From Pseudomonas sp. LBUM920 (lineage in GTDB: Bacteria; Pseudomonadota; Gammaproteobacteria; Pseudomonadales; Pseudomonadaceae), in assembly GCF_003852315.1 (NCBI RefSeq), contig NZ_CP027762.1, positions 5,871,501 to 5,935,500 on the forward strand: DNA of 64,000 bases, written 5' to 3'. The notes beneath the pieces were generated by a model. It was not told the origin of the DNA. It worked only from the letters and a program-made list of their open reading frames with translations, and made no database searches. Positions 26,616 to 36,544 of this stretch are shown piece by piece (within the stretch, counting starts at the first letter, position 1; each line of letters begins with the position of its first letter). A program made the position numbers and the translations under genes.

Positions 26616-28610
26616 TTATGCATCCAACGGCACCGTGACACTCAAGGTGGTGCCCTCCCCCGGTTCGCTGTGCAGGCTCAGTTGCCCGCCCATCATCAGC
26701 ACGCGCTCGCGCATGCCGACGACGCCAAAGGAGACCGGCCGGCCTTGGGTTTCGACGAACCCGACGCCGTCATCGCTGATGGTCAACCGCAGGTCGGCGC
26801 CCTCCACGCTCAAGGTCAGCTCGACAGTATGCGCCTGGGCATGGCGCATCACATTGGTCAGCGCCTCCTGCAGGATGCGGAACAGGCCGATGGCCTTGGC
26901 ATCGCTCAGGGCCGGCAGGTTTTCCGGGACTTGTACCAGGCAGGGAATGTGGGTGCGGGCCTCGAAGCGCCGGGCTTGCCATTCGATGGCCGAAGCGATG
27001 CCGGCGTCAAGAATCGGCGGGCGCAGCGCGGTCGCCACATCGCGTACGAGCTGGAACAACTGCGCGATCAGGCGCTTCATGCTGTTCAAGCGCTCGTTCA
27101 GGCCTGGGTCCAGTTGGGCATAGGCCAGCTCGCACATCGAGGTTTCCAGCTTGAGTACCGTGAGCATCTGCCCGAGTTCGTCGTGCACCTCACGGGCGAT
27201 ACGCGCCTTTTCTTCTTCGCGCACGGTTTCCAAGTGGGCCGACAGCTCGCGCAGTTGTGTTTCGCTTTGCTGCAAGGCGGCCACATAACGGCGGCGCTCG
27301 GTGACGTCATTCAGGTAGACCACCAGGTATTCGGCATCGGCAAAGCGCAGGAAACTCAACGACACGTCGGCCGGCAGGATGCTGCCGTCGGCGCGCACGC
27401 AATCGGTCGCGAAGGTTTGCGGGCCTTCCTCGCTGGCACGCGCGCGCTTCCACACATTGAGCCAGCGGTCCATGTTCAGGGTCGGGTCGAAATCGATCAG
27501 CGGTCGCTCGATCAGCGCGCCCGGCCCATAGCCCAGCATGGTTTCGGCGGCGCGGTTGGCGTAACGCACATGGCTGTCCCAATTGACCCACAGGATGCCG
27601 ACGGTGCTTTGATCGATGGAGAACTGCGTCAGGCGCAAGGCCTCGGCGCCGGCAGCGCGTGCGGCACTTTCTTCACGGGCAGCCAGCAGGTGATGTTCGA
27701 GCACGCGCTGGTGACGGCGTTGCCAGAACACCACTACGAGGCTGGCGAGCAAGAACATCGCCAAGAGCAGACTGAGGTTTTGCCACAGGCCCGGCGATTG
27801 TGTCAGTTGCGGGTATTTAGGTTGCAGCCAGCGGCTGTGCAATTGGTCGAGGTCGCGGGCCGGTATCGCGCGCAACGCGCTTTGCATGATGCCCGCAAGC
27901 TCCGGCCATTCGCGGCGGGTGGCCACGCGCAGTAATTGCGGCAGGCCGATGTCGCCGACCACCGTCAGCCCGGCAAACTCGGCCTCACCGGACAAGCGGC
28001 TCAATTGCGCCTCATCCACCACGGCATAACGCGCCTGCTGGCTCACCAGCAATTGCAGGGCCTGGCGCTCCATGGGCACGCCTTGCAGGTTGAGGTTGGG
28101 ATAGTTGCTGCGCAGGTAATCGGCCACCGTGCTGGGCATGCGTACGGCAACGCGAGAAAGCTCGTCGAGTTTTTCCAGCTCTACCGCGCCGCCGCCTTCG
28201 CGGATGCCGACGATATGCTGGGGCACGCGCATATAAGGGTCGCTGAATAACCACAGGCGCAAGCCGGCCGGTGTTTGCTGCAGGCCGGGGGCGATATCCA
28301 CCTCGCCGTCGCGCACAGCAGCGTCCAATTGCTCTTGGCTGGGGAAGTTGCGCCAGGTCAGCTCGGTGTTCAGCGCCTTGGCCAACCATTGCATCAGCTC
28401 GACATTGGCCCCGGACAAGCGCTGCAGGCGCCGATCGTATTGCGCGTACGGCGCCTGCAATACCAGGCCCACGCGCAGCTCCGGATGCTGGGCCAGCCAC
28501 TCACGCTGCTGCGCATTGAGCGGCGCCTGCGGTATGGCAGGCGCGGGCGCAGCCTTCGCCATCAAGGCAAAGCACAAACCGCCGATAACCAGCAGACAGC
28601 GAAAACCCAT
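26616..28610 (-). CDS. agtS: Sensor histidine kinase with periplasmic binding-protein domain (AgtS-like)
   Basis: A 664-residue membrane sensor. Order: signal peptide/first membrane segment (about 1-20), a bacterial type 3 solute-binding domain (about 30-265), a membrane segment (about 278-296), a PAS domain (about 325-440), a coiled linker, a HisKA_3 dimerisation domain with the phosphorylated His in REVHDELGQMLTV (about residue 477), and a HATPase with NVMRHAQ and DDGVGF. The binding domain suggests direct sensing of an amino-acid-like ligand. Cotranscribed with agtR. Confidence 0.88.
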   Translation of the reverse strand: MGFRCLLVIGGLCFALMAKAAPAPAIPQAPLNAQQREWLAQHPELRVGLVLQAPYAQYDRRLQRLSGANVELMQWLAKALNTELTWRNFPSQEQLDAAVRDGEVDIAPGLQQTPAGLRLWLFSDPYMRVPQHIVGIREGGGAVELEKLDELSRVAVRMPSTVADYLRSNYPNLNLQGVPMERQALQLLVSQQARYAVVDEAQLSRLSGEAEFAGLTVVGDIGLPQLLRVATRREWPELAGIMQSALRAIPARDLDQLHSRWLQPKYPQLTQSPGLWQNLSLLLAMFLLASLVVVFWQRRHQRVLEHHLLAAREESAARAAGAEALRLTQFSIDQSTVGILWVNWDSHVRYANRAAETMLGYGPGALIERPLIDFDPTLNMDRWLNVWKRARASEEGPQTFATDCVRADGSILPADVSLSFLRFADAEYLVVYLNDVTERRRYVAALQQSETQLRELSAHLETVREEEKARIAREVHDELGQMLTVLKLETSMCELAYAQLDPGLNERLNSMKRLIAQLFQLVRDVATALRPPILDAGIASAIEWQARRFEARTHIPCLVQVPENLPALSDAKAIGLFRILQEALTNVMRHAQAHTVELTLSVEGADLRLTISDDGVGFVETQGRPVSFGVVGMRERVLMMGGQLSLHSEPGEGTTLSVTVPLDA

Positions 28611-28687
28611 GATCCACGTCTCACATCACTGACAAATACTGACCAACCCATTAGGCTGCTGGAATCACTTCTGGCCGGGAATTAACG

Positions 28688-29662
28688 ATGCCCTTTATCC
28701 ACCGTTCGGCACTGCCAGCATTGTGCCTGTCGCTGCTATTTACCAGCGCCTTTTCTGTGCAGGCCGCCGACGCGCCTGCACCCGCCGCCGAAAAACCGGC
28801 TGAACGCCAACCCCTGCCCGAGCGCAGCCAAGAAGAAGCCAGTGCCCTGGAGCGTCAGGTTCCGCAACAGGAACAGCAACAATTGCAGGCCGGCAGCGAT
28901 TCATTCCTGGCCCTGTGGAAGCCGGCCAACAGCGCCGAGCCCGAAGGCGTGGTGATTATCGTGCCGGGCGCCGGGGAAAGCGCTGACTGGCCGCAAGCAA
29001 TCGCACCGTTGCGGCGCAAATTACCCGACGCCAACTGGGCCACGCTGAGCCTGTCGCTGCCGGACGTGAACGTCGACACCTTGCCGCCACGCGTCCTGGA
29101 ATCGCCCAAGGCCGCCGTCGATACCAGCAGCAAAGACGGCAGCACCGCGGCCAAACCCATCGAGCAAGCCGCCAGCGCCGAAGCCGAAGGCACCGACCCT
29201 GCGGTAGTGCCGGGCGCCGATGAACAAGACAAGACCGACGCCAAACGCATCTTCGACCGCATCGATGCCTCCGTCGCCTTTGCCCAGACCCAGAGCGCAC
29301 GCAGCGTGGTGCTGCTCGGCCACGGCACGGGCGCCTGGTGGGCGGCGCGTTACCTGAGCGAGAAACAACCGTCCCAGGTGCAAAAGCTGGTGATGGTGGC
29401 AGGCAAGACGCCGGCGGCCAGGCAGCCAGACCTGCAACAATTGGCCCCGGCGTTGAAAGTGCCAACGGCGGATGTTTTTTACCAGGACGGCGCTCAGGAG
29501 CGTAAAAACGCACTGGCCCGCATCCAGGCCGCCAAGCGTGGGAAGAATGCCGGCTATAAACAGGTGTCACTCAAGACCTTGCCCGGCAACAGTTCGGCTG
29601 AGCAGGAACAGTTGTATCGGCGGGTTCGCGGGTGGTTGAGCCCTCAGACTGCTGCTGAGTAA
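28688..29662 (+). CDS. Secreted DUF3530 protein with alpha/beta-hydrolase-like features
   Basis: A 324-residue protein with a signal peptide (cleavage near AVQA-ADAP, about residue 27), a Gln/Glu-rich segment and a C-terminal region with VVIIVPGAGESADWPQ and VVLLGHGTGAWWAARYL. The second resembles a nucleophile elbow, but the central residue is Thr rather than Ser (GHGTGA), so it may not be a hydrolase of the usual kind. The function of DUF3530 is unknown to me. Divergent from agtS, convergent with djlA. Confidence 0.82.
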   Translation: MPFIHRSALPALCLSLLFTSAFSVQAADAPAPAAEKPAERQPLPERSQEEASALERQVPQQEQQQLQAGSDSFLALWKPANSAEPEGVVIIVPGAGESADWPQAIAPLRRKLPDANWATLSLSLPDVNVDTLPPRVLESPKAAVDTSSKDGSTAAKPIEQAASAEAEGTDPAVVPGADEQDKTDAKRIFDRIDASVAFAQTQSARSVVLLGHGTGAWWAARYLSEKQPSQVQKLVMVAGKTPAARQPDLQQLAPALKVPTADVFYQDGAQERKNALARIQAAKRGKNAGYKQVSLKTLPGNSSAEQEQLYRRVRGWLSPQTAAE

Positions 29663-29687
29663 CCTTGATCTGATAACCCAATCAACT

Positions 29688-29773
29688 GTGGAAACTGGCT
29701 TGCCTGCGATAGCGGGCTGTAGGTGACAACTGTTTAGCTGACACACCGCTATCGCCGGCAAGCCAGCGCCCAC
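29688..29773. repeat. Variant palindromic repeat between the DUF3530 gene and djlA
   Basis: Inverted arms built on CTGGCTTGC and GCGATAGCGG, with GTGG/CCAC ends and a short spacer. It differs in sequence from the GTGGGAGCGGG type but has the same layout, between convergent genes. Confidence 0.85.
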
Positions 29774-29807
29774 ACGAATGGAGTTGGCAACTCGGGATTT
29801 GTACTGG

Positions 29808-30575
29808 TTAGCGAAAATCCCGGCGCTCGCGAATCAACGCATAAGCGTTATGCAGCTCACGGGTTCGCTCGGTCGCTTCGCGCACCTGTGCGGCGCTGGC
29901 GCCAGTGCCGGCAATCTTGTCCGGGTGGTGGCGACTGAGCAGGCGGCGATAGGCGCGTTTGATCACACTCGGTTCGCTGGTGGACGTGACTCCCAAAATT
30001 CGCATCGCGTCCTGATAGGCGCCCGCACGATTGGCCAACGGCTTGCGCTCCTGCACGTAATCGGCAGCCAGCGCCTGCAGCTGTTGCGGCGTCCAGCCGA
30101 GCCATTTGCCCCACAGGTCGATCAAGTCGCGCTCGGCGTTATCCACCTTGCCGTCCGCCCAGGCCATGCGCCAACAGGCGCGCAGTAAACCCTCTGCGGC
30201 ATGGGGCTGGGCCTTGAGCACGCGCAGGTAATTGCGCACTCGGTCGGAACCGGACTTGCCTCGATTGAACGCGGTAATCGCCCGGCGCTGGGCCGACTCG
30301 GTCATGTCCAGCGCACGCATCTCCTGGCGCGCCTGCTGGATATGCCCATCCACCACGCGGCCATTGCTCTTGGCCAGGCGCCCCAACAGCACGAACAGCA
30401 GTTCGTCATTGCGCAACGCCGGGCGCCCGCCCAGCCGCTCGCGCAGTTGCGCCCAACTTTGCAGCTGAAGGCGGCGATCCAGCGCCTGCCCCAGCAATGC
30501 CCCCAACAAGGCCCCCGGAATACTGGCAATGGCAAAGCCAGCCCCGGCACCGATCAGTGTCCCTGGCCACAACAT
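29808..30575 (-). CDS. djlA: DnaJ-like membrane co-chaperone DjlA
   Basis: A 255-residue J-domain protein. A glycine-rich N-terminal membrane segment (GAGAGFAIASIPGALLGALLG), a TerB-like helical middle domain and a C-terminal J domain with the HPD motif in LLSRHHPDK match DjlA of the inner membrane, which stimulates DnaK. It is one base from murU and probably in the amgK-murU-djlA operon. Confidence 0.93.
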   Translation of the reverse strand: MLWPGTLIGAGAGFAIASIPGALLGALLGQALDRRLQLQSWAQLRERLGGRPALRNDELLFVLLGRLAKSNGRVVDGHIQQARQEMRALDMTESAQRRAITAFNRGKSGSDRVRNYLRVLKAQPHAAEGLLRACWRMAWADGKVDNAERDLIDLWGKWLGWTPQQLQALAADYVQERKPLANRAGAYQDAMRILGVTSTSEPSVIKRAYRRLLSRHHPDKIAGTGASAAQVREATERTRELHNAYALIRERRDFR

Positions 30576-30576
30576 C

Positions 30577-31251
30577 TTATTGCCCCGCAGTCAGCAAGGT
30601 TTCAACCTGCGCCAGACGCTCCAGCGTGCCGACATCAATCCAGCGTCCCGTCATGTGTTCCCCCGTTACCAGACCGTTGGCCATGGCCGTGCGCAGCAGC
30701 GGCGCCAGCTTGAAGGCACCGGCACTGCAACCCGCGAACAATTGAGGGTCGAGCACTGAAATGCCACTGAAGGTCAGGTTATCGGCACCGGGCGCCGCAT
30801 CATGAAGCAACCCTTGATCCAGGTAGAAATCGCCGCCGGAGGGGTGATGCGCCGGGTTATCCACCATCACCAGATGCGCCAGCCCCTGAAGTGGCCGGCG
30901 CAATTGGGTGAAGTCGTAGTCGGTCCAGATATCGCCATTGACCACCAGGAAGGGCTCGTCACCCAGCAACGGCAATGCCTGGAAAATCCCGCCGCCCGTT
31001 TCCAGCGGCTCGCCTTCGGCCGAATACTGGATGCGCAGGCCAAACTGCGCACCGTCACCCAAGTAGCTTTCGATCTGCTGGCCGAGCCACGCATGGTTGA
31101 TCACGATTTCGCTGAAGCCGGCCTTGGCCAGCGCCTCAAGGTGATACTCGATCAGCCGCTTGCCGCCCGCCTGCACCAGGGGTTTGGGCGTGTGCAAGGT
31201 CAACGGGCGCATGCGCTCACCCTTGCCGGCCGCCAGGATCATGGCTTTCAT
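30577..31251 (-). CDS. murU: N-acetylmuramate alpha-1-phosphate uridylyltransferase
   Basis: Makes UDP-MurNAc from MurNAc-1-phosphate, bypassing de novo UDP-MurNAc synthesis. The 224-residue nucleotidyltransferase begins MKAMILAAGKGERMRPLT, the pyrophosphorylase signature, and has VVNGDIWTDYD for the metal site. Its start overlaps the amgK stop by 4 bases. Known from P. putida to act with AmgK; the route is linked to intrinsic fosfomycin resistance. Confidence 0.94.
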   Translation of the reverse strand: MKAMILAAGKGERMRPLTLHTPKPLVQAGGKRLIEYHLEALAKAGFSEIVINHAWLGQQIESYLGDGAQFGLRIQYSAEGEPLETGGGIFQALPLLGDEPFLVVNGDIWTDYDFTQLRRPLQGLAHLVMVDNPAHHPSGGDFYLDQGLLHDAAPGADNLTFSGISVLDPQLFAGCSAGAFKLAPLLRTAMANGLVTGEHMTGRWIDVGTLERLAQVETLLTAGQ

Positions 31252-32273
31252 ACGCTCGCCTCGACAGGTTGGCGCAGGCTGGCAAGCAGTTCGCCCAACT
31301 CGGCCAGCTCAGGACGGTCTGCCAGCACCGCTTCTATATAAGCAAAGAAGCGCGGCACGTCCGCCAGGTAGCGTGGCTTGCCGTCGCGATGGCAGATACG
31401 CGCGAAGATACCGATCACCTTGAGGTGACGCTGCACGCCCATCAAGTCACTGGCACGCTGGAATTCTTCGAAATCGGCCTGTACCGGAATGCCCAACTGC
31501 CCGGCACGCTCCCAATAGCCCCGTTGCCACGCGCGTACGCGCGCTTTCGGCCAGCTGAGGAACGCATCCTTGAACAGGCACGTGATGTCGTAGGTGACCG
31601 GGCCGTAGACGGCGTCCTGGAAATCCAGCACACCGGGGTTCGGTTCGCTGATCATCAGGTTGCGCGGCATATAGTCGCGATGCACCAGCACTTTAGGCTG
31701 GGCCAGGGCGCTGTCGATCAAGTGATCGCTGACGCGCTGCCACAAGGCCTGCTGCTGGGTATCCAACTCGATACCCAAGTGCCGGCGAACGTACCATTCC
31801 GGAAACAGTTCCAGCTCGCGGCGCAACAAGGCGACGTCATAGCTGGGCAGCGGCGCGTCCATCGGCAATTGCTGAAAAGCCAGCAATGCGTCGATGGCAT
31901 CGGCGAACAATGGATCGGCGTTTTGCTCGTCAATCACGTCCAGATAGGTTTTTTTGCCCAGGTCATTAAGCAAAAGAAAGCCGCGCGGCAAATCTTCTGC
32001 ATAAATTTTTGGCACATTTATTCCTGATTTCGCCAGCAAATCAGCGATATCGACGAAAGGTTTGCAGTTTTCCTGGGGGGGTGGCGCGTCCATTACGACG
32101 AAACTTTGCCCACCGCCTTCCCACCGGAAGTAACGCCTGAAACTCGCGTCGCTGCTGGCCGCGGTCAATGTGGCCGGGGGTACGGCGCCCCAGTCCTGAG
32201 CGTTGAAAAGGATCGGCAACTGCTCATCCAGCCAGACTTTCAGCTGTTGTAAACGTAGATCTTGCTCGGGCAT
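31248..32273 (-). CDS. amgK: N-acetylmuramate/N-acetylglucosamine kinase AmgK
   Basis: Anomeric kinase that phosphorylates recycled MurNAc at C1. The 341-residue aminoglycoside phosphotransferase-like protein has the catalytic loop LVHRDYMPRNLMI and metal-binding GVLDFQDAVYGP. Translationally coupled to murU. It is divergent from lptD across a 130-base gap, so two envelope operons share one intergenic region. Confidence 0.94.
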   Translation of the reverse strand: MPEQDLRLQQLKVWLDEQLPILFNAQDWGAVPPATLTAASSDASFRRYFRWEGGGQSFVVMDAPPPQENCKPFVDIADLLAKSGINVPKIYAEDLPRGFLLLNDLGKKTYLDVIDEQNADPLFADAIDALLAFQQLPMDAPLPSYDVALLRRELELFPEWYVRRHLGIELDTQQQALWQRVSDHLIDSALAQPKVLVHRDYMPRNLMISEPNPGVLDFQDAVYGPVTYDITCLFKDAFLSWPKARVRAWQRGYWERAGQLGIPVQADFEEFQRASDLMGVQRHLKVIGIFARICHRDGKPRYLADVPRFFAYIEAVLADRPELAELGELLASLRQPVEASV

Positions 32274-32403
32274 TACAAGGGTCTCCGACGGCGCTAGCCG
32301 TCAAGCGGGTCATGCTTTATTATCACGCATCTTTTTCAGACCATCGAGAGGCGTGCGGCCCACACCGCGGGCAGATGGCACGCAGGAAGCCCGGACTAAT
32401 AAG

Positions 32404-35229
32404 ATGGCATTGAAATCCCCCGCGTTTCGTAGAAAATTTCCGTTGCTGGTAACCGGCAGTCTGCTGGCCATGCAACCTTTCGCCACCTCATTCGTGGTCG
32501 CCGCGGAACAGTATGACTGCTCAGTCTCTGCTTCGGGTGCCTGGGATTGCGCGCCGAAAACCGCCGCAGCCCCGTTGCCACCACGCCCGGTGCATGACGG
32601 CGCAGCCGTCAGCTCGGCCGGCAGCACGGCGCAAGCCAATGCTGACGGCAGCGCCGAGGCCGAACCGAAGACCGCTCTGGTCACCGAAGCCAAGGGCCGT
32701 GGCCTGCGTTCGCGCAGCGCCGACTACAGCCACCTAGACTGGGTGCCTCGCGAGAAGCTGACCGCAGCCCAACTGGCTGAAACCGGTCCTTATTGCTCCG
32801 GCGCGTACATCGAACCGGTTCGTCCTGGCATGAACGACAAGACGAACAAGAGCGATGCGCCGACCTTCATCGGTGCCAAGGCCTCGCGTTATGAGCAGGA
32901 ACAACAGGTCGCGACCCTGGCCGGTGACGTTGTCATGCGTCAGGGCAGCATGCAGCTGGAGGCTCAGGAAGCCAGCCTGTATCAGGCCGAGAACCGTGGC
33001 GAGCTGAACGGCAACGTGCGTCTGCGCGACAACGGCGCCCTGATCGTGGGCGACCATGCCCAGGTCCAGCTCGACACCGGTGCCGCCCAGATCGACAACG
33101 CCGAATACGTGCTGCACAAATCGCGTATCCGCGGTAACGCGCTGTACGCCAAGCGTGCCGAGAACGCGATCATCCGTCTCAAGGACGGTACGTACACCAC
33201 CTGCGAGCCGGACAGCAACGCCTGGCAGCTCAAAGGCAACAACATCACGTTGAACCCGGCCACCGGTTTCGGTACGGCGACCAACGCGACGTTGCGGGTC
33301 AAGAACATTCCGATCCTGTACACCCCGTATATCTACTTCCCGATCGACGACCGTCGTCAATCCGGCTTCCTGCCGCCAAGCTTCAGCACCGGCAGCGAAA
33401 CCGGCTTTACCCTGGTTACGCCGTACTACTTCAACCTGGCACCGAACTACGATGCCACGTTGTATCCGCAGTACATGACCAAGCGCGGCATGATGGTGGA
33501 AGGCGAATTCCGCTACCTCACCAAGTCCAGCGAAGGTCAGTTCGGCGGCGCGTACCTGAACGATGACAGCGACGAGCGGAAAAAGCAGACCGACTACGAA
33601 AGCACCCGCTACATGCTCAACTGGCAGCATAAGGGCGGGCTGGATTCGCGTCTGACGACCCAGGTCGACTACACCAAGATCAGCGACCCTTACTTCTTCC
33701 AGGACCTGAAAACCTACCAGGAAGGTATTCAGGCGCAGGACTTCGTAAACCAACAGGGTTCCGTGACTTATCGCGGCGATTCCTATCAGGCGCGCTTGAA
33801 TCTCCAGTCTTATCAACTGGCGACCGTTTCGCAGATCACCCCGTATGACCGGCTGCCGCAGCTGACCTTCAATGGTACGTTGCCTTACCATCCAGGCGGC
33901 GTGGACTTTGCCTATGAGACCGAGGCTGTAAGGTTCGATCGGGATCTTCAAACCGGTAACTACACGGATAAAGACGGTGGGCCGTTTGATCCAGTGACGG
34001 GAATTACAGGTACACCTCGGCTGGATACCAACGTATTTGGTTTAAACCGTGCCAACGGTACGCGTCTGAACCTGGCACCCAGCATTTCCCTGCCGATGAC
34101 TGCGAGCTACGGGTACATCACGCCGAAGCTCAAGTACGTTTACACCAAGTACGACCTTGACCTGGACAACACTGGCAAGGCTGACCTGGTGACCAATAGA
34201 GGTGGCGCCTCGGCGCTGGGTGAGAGTTTCAGCAGCTCACAGGATCGCGCTGTTCCAATCGCCAGCATCGACAGCGGCCTCTACTTCGACCGCAACACTC
34301 AATGGTTCGGCGAAAACTATCGTCAGACCCTTGAACCGCGCATGTTCTATCTCTACGTTCCAGAGAAGGATCAGAAAGACATCCCGGTATTTGATACCAG
34401 CGAGAGCGTGTTCAGCTACTCATCGCTGTTCCGGGACAACCGCTTCTCCGGCTCGGACCGTATAGGCGACGAAAACAAACTGTCGTTTGGCTTGACCAGC
34501 CGTTGGATTCAAGACAACGGCTTTGAACGCCAGCGTGCATCCATCGGTCAGGCCGTTTACTTCAAGGATCGCGAAGTTCAACTGCCTGGCATCGATGCCA
34601 ATACACGTGACGACGCTCATTCGAAAGTTTCGCCAATCGCGTTGGAATACGAGTTCCGTTTCAACCGTGACTGGCGCGCCACTGCCGACTACAACTGGGA
34701 CACCGAGAGCCACACCCCTCGCTCCGGCAGCGCGATGTTCCACTATCAGCCGGAAGACAACCCGAACAAGATCATCAACGTCGGTTACCGCTACCGCAAC
34801 GACCAAGTGGTCTACAACCAGCTGACCGGCAAATGGCAGTTTGGTGGCGACTACGGCACCGAGGGGCAGCCGAACTTCATCAAGGATTACTACAAAATCC
34901 AGCAACACGATTTCTCGATGATGTGGCCGATCATTCCGCAGTGGAACCTGATCACCCGCTGGCAGTATGACTATGCCCGCAACCGTACCCTGGAAGCCTT
35001 CGGTGGTTTCGAGTACGACAACTGCTGCTGGAAACTGCGCGTCATCAACCGTTACTGGGTTTCCAACGACGAATACAGCCAGATCGCCCCGCTGAACGAA
35101 AAGGGTGACCACGGGCTCTTCTTCCAGATCGTCCTTAAAGGACTCGGCGGCCTGACCGGCGCCAAGGTAGAGAGCTTCCTCGACAAAGGCATTGAAGGTT
35201 ATCGTGAACGTGAAGACCAAGCTTTCTGA
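32404..35229 (+). CDS. lptD: LPS-assembly outer membrane protein LptD
   Basis: Beta-barrel that inserts lipopolysaccharide into the outer leaflet with LptE. From the ATG at 32404 it has 941 residues, starting with MALKSPAFRRKFPLLV and a signal peptide ending near VVAAE. An N-terminal OstA/LptA-like jellyroll (about 150-300) is followed by the large barrel. Cysteines YDCS and WDCAP near the start and DNCCW near the end fit the inter-domain disulfides. The open frame extends 201 bases upstream, but that part is not protein-like. Confidence 0.96.
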   Translation: MALKSPAFRRKFPLLVTGSLLAMQPFATSFVVAAEQYDCSVSASGAWDCAPKTAAAPLPPRPVHDGAAVSSAGSTAQANADGSAEAEPKTALVTEAKGRGLRSRSADYSHLDWVPREKLTAAQLAETGPYCSGAYIEPVRPGMNDKTNKSDAPTFIGAKASRYEQEQQVATLAGDVVMRQGSMQLEAQEASLYQAENRGELNGNVRLRDNGALIVGDHAQVQLDTGAAQIDNAEYVLHKSRIRGNALYAKRAENAIIRLKDGTYTTCEPDSNAWQLKGNNITLNPATGFGTATNATLRVKNIPILYTPYIYFPIDDRRQSGFLPPSFSTGSETGFTLVTPYYFNLAPNYDATLYPQYMTKRGMMVEGEFRYLTKSSEGQFGGAYLNDDSDERKKQTDYESTRYMLNWQHKGGLDSRLTTQVDYTKISDPYFFQDLKTYQEGIQAQDFVNQQGSVTYRGDSYQARLNLQSYQLATVSQITPYDRLPQLTFNGTLPYHPGGVDFAYETEAVRFDRDLQTGNYTDKDGGPFDPVTGITGTPRLDTNVFGLNRANGTRLNLAPSISLPMTASYGYITPKLKYVYTKYDLDLDNTGKADLVTNRGGASALGESFSSSQDRAVPIASIDSGLYFDRNTQWFGENYRQTLEPRMFYLYVPEKDQKDIPVFDTSESVFSYSSLFRDNRFSGSDRIGDENKLSFGLTSRWIQDNGFERQRASIGQAVYFKDREVQLPGIDANTRDDAHSKVSPIALEYEFRFNRDWRATADYNWDTESHTPRSGSAMFHYQPEDNPNKIINVGYRYRNDQVVYNQLTGKWQFGGDYGTEGQPNFIKDYYKIQQHDFSMMWPIIPQWNLITRWQYDYARNRTLEAFGGFEYDNCCWKLRVINRYWVSNDEYSQIAPLNEKGDHGLFFQIVLKGLGGLTGAKVESFLDKGIEGYREREDQAF

Positions 35230-36544
35230 TTGTCTGCGCCCGCTAGTACTGGGCGCACTGTTCCTGGGGACCGCTTCGGCACACGCTGCGGTCCAACCGC
35301 TGGACAAGGTTGTGGCCATCGTCGATAACGACGTGATCATGCAGAGCCAACTCGACCAACGGGTCAAGGAAGTTCAGCAAACCATCGCCAAGCGTGGCGG
35401 CGGCGTACCACCTACCAGCGTGCTGGACCCACAGGTTCTGGAGCGCCTGATTGTCGAAAACCTGCAACTGCAGATCGGCGATCGTTCCGGCATCCGTATT
35501 TCGGACGAAGAGCTGAACCAGGCGGTCGGTACTATCGCTCAACGCAACAACATGAGCGTTGACCAGTTCCGCGCGGCACTGGCTCACGACGGTTTGTCCT
35601 ATGAGGACGCCCGTGACCAGATCCGCCGTGAAATGATCATCAGCCGTGTGCGTCAGCGCCGTGTGGCCGAGCGTGTGCAGGTGTCCGAGCAGGAAGTGAA
35701 GAACTTCCTGGCATCGGACCTGGGCAAGATGCAGCTCTCCGAAGAACTGCACCTGGCCAACATCCTGATCCCGACGCCAGACAGCGCCAACGCCGAACAG
35801 CTCAATGCTGCCGCCGCAAAAACCCAGGCTGTTTATGACCGCCTGAAAGCCGGTGCTGACTTTGCCCAGACGGCCATTGCCGTGTCCGGCAGTGACAACG
35901 CTCTGGACGGCGGTGACATGGGCTGGCGTAAAGCTGCTCAGCTGCCACCTCCGTTCGACCGTGAGCTGAGTGCGATGAACGTGGGTGACATTACCCAGCC
36001 AGCACGTACGCCAGGCGGCTTTATCATCCTCAAGTTGCTCGGCAAGCGCGGCGGCGAGACCTCGCTGAAAGACGAAGTGCACGTTCGTCACATCCTGGTC
36101 AAACCAAGCGAGATCCGCACCGAAGCGCAAACCAAGGAACTGGCCCAGAAGATCTATGACCGCATCGAAGGCGGTGAAGACTTCGCCACGCTGGCCAAGA
36201 GTTTCTCGGAAGACCCGGGTTCGGCCCTCAACGGTGGCGACCTGAACTGGATCGACCCGAAAGCGCTGGTGCCTGAGTTCCAGGACGTGATGGCCAAGAC
36301 CCCGCAAGGCGTTCTGTCCAAGCCGTTCAAGACCCAATATGGCTGGCATGTACTGGAAGTCCTTGGCCGCCGCGCCACTGACAACACCACGCAGGCCCGC
36401 GAGCAGCAAGCACTGACCGTGTTGCGTAACCGCAAATACGATGAAGAGCTGCAAACCTGGTTGCGTCAGATCCGTGACGAAGCCTACGTGGAAAACAAGC
36501 TGCCAGGCGCCGAGCAAACAGGCACCGACCAGGCAGCACAGTGA
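35204..36544 (+). CDS. surA: Periplasmic chaperone and peptidyl-prolyl isomerase SurA, GTG start
   Basis: Chaperone for outer membrane proteins, LptD among them. The 446-residue protein has a signal peptide ending ASAHA-AVQPLD, an N-terminal chaperone region and two parvulin domains (around HLANILIPTPDS and VHVRHILVKPSEI). I chose GTG at 35204, which has GAAGG six bases upstream; an in-frame TTG at 35192 is the alternative. The start lies inside the end of lptD (26-base overlap), implying coupled expression. Confidence 0.95.
   Translation: MNVKTKLSDCLRPLVLGALFLGTASAHAAVQPLDKVVAIVDNDVIMQSQLDQRVKEVQQTIAKRGGGVPPTSVLDPQVLERLIVENLQLQIGDRSGIRISDEELNQAVGTIAQRNNMSVDQFRAALAHDGLSYEDARDQIRREMIISRVRQRRVAERVQVSEQEVKNFLASDLGKMQLSEELHLANILIPTPDSANAEQLNAAAAKTQAVYDRLKAGADFAQTAIAVSGSDNALDGGDMGWRKAAQLPPPFDRELSAMNVGDITQPARTPGGFIILKLLGKRGGETSLKDEVHVRHILVKPSEIRTEAQTKELAQKIYDRIEGGEDFATLAKSFSEDPGSALNGGDLNWIDPKALVPEFQDVMAKTPQGVLSKPFKTQYGWHVLEVLGRRATDNTTQAREQQALTVLRNRKYDEELQTWLRQIRDEAYVENKLPGAEQTGTDQAAQ

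Noticed and set aside
32203..32403. Upstream extension of lptD by 67 residues
   Set aside because: It overlaps amgK antisense, is rich in Arg/Ser/Cys, and would precede the signal peptide; the ATG at 32404 fits.
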